Shown: one piece after another, positions 63,986-64,000 of the stretch | Position numbering within the stretch: the first letter of the stretch is position 1 | How the letters are laid out: each line of letters starts with the position of its first letter | Assembly (NCBI GenBank): GCA_001314845.1 | Contig: LJZQ01000017.1 | Span: forward strand, 16,054-80,053 | DNA length: 64,000 nucleotides | Direction of reading: 5' to 3' | Origin: Marinobacter excellens HL-55 | Lineage (GTDB): Bacteria > Pseudomonadota > Gammaproteobacteria > Pseudomonadales > Oleiphilaceae | Program-made: the position numbers and the translations under genes | The notes under the pieces: generated by a model | Database searches by the model: none | The model's input: the letters and a program-made list of their open reading frames with translations, nothing else | Told to the model about the DNA's origin: nothing

Positions 63986-64000
63986 CTCATAAGTAGGGCA

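Overview
The window is about 64 kb of a gammaproteobacterial chromosome. Gene content, gene order and moderately high G+C resemble the Marinobacter/Pseudomonas side of the class. Indicators are the rsfS-rlmH-mrdA-rodA-rlpA-dacA-ybeD-lipB wall/lipoate block, the ychF-pth-rplY-prs-tRNA-Gln-ispE-lolB-TPR block divergent from hemA-prfA-prmC-moeB, an Anr/Fnr regulator, a pyrophosphate-type phosphofructokinase and a three-gene FbpABC-type iron uptake locus. No phage, transposase or CRISPR array was seen.

Layout. 0-7.2 kb (+): ribosome silencing factor, rRNA methyltransferase, elongasome PBP2/RodA, RlpA, D-Ala carboxypeptidase, YbeD and LipB. 7.2-12.9 kb: a GGDEF diguanylate cyclase, an ABC1/UbiB-like kinase overlapping tail to tail with a YqaA-type membrane protein, a Cache-type chemoreceptor and a glutaredoxin. 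13.0-19.8 kb: PPi-phosphofructokinase divergent from mpl-ubiX, then an acyl-CoA dehydrogenase and an unrecognised large lipoprotein. 19.8-20.8 kb: non-coding and decayed DNA holding a glutathione-S-transferase-like pseudogene. 20.8-24.9 kb: iron(III) ABC transporter in an unusual arrangement, with fbpB and fbpC convergent and fbpC and fbpA divergent from a candidate Fur-controlled region. 25.4-32.1 kb: the accessory centre of the window, an apparent operon dabB-dabA-cysD-(broken DUF6671-type gene)-sua5. 32.6 kb: tRNA-Leu. 32.9-41.0 kb (+): rnr-rlmB, rpsF-rpsR-(membrane protein)-rplI, dnaB-alr. 41-52.5 kb: mixed genes including an RmlD-like protein without the usual catalytic pair, an Anr-type regulator with its own candidate binding box, the RbgA GTPase, an RND/MMPL exporter, a second chemoreceptor, lipA, metY and a serine hydrolase. 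52.6-64 kb: tRNA-Met, ychF, pth, rplY, prs, tRNA-Gln, ispE, lolB, a TPR lipoprotein, then hemA, prfA, prmC and moeB.

How the genes work together. Most of the window is housekeeping: cell-wall elongation and recycling (mrdA, rodA, rlpA, dacA, mpl, alr), translation and ribosome maturation (rsfS, rlmH, rlmB, rpsF, rpsR, rplI, rplY, rbgA, ychF, pth, prfA, prmC), lipoate synthesis (lipB, lipA), tetrapyrrole, quinone and isoprenoid precursors (hemA, ubiX, ispE) and PRPP (prs). The segment I would look at first is 25.4-32.1 kb. A two-component inorganic-carbon transporter (DabA/DabB) is followed by an orphan sulfate-adenylyltransferase small-subunit homologue with no CysN partner, a frameshifted gene of unknown function with a zinc ribbon, and a long-form Sua5, an enzyme that consumes bicarbonate. 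I know of no description of this combination. Its functional coherence is inference; the gene identities and spacing are visible in the sequence.
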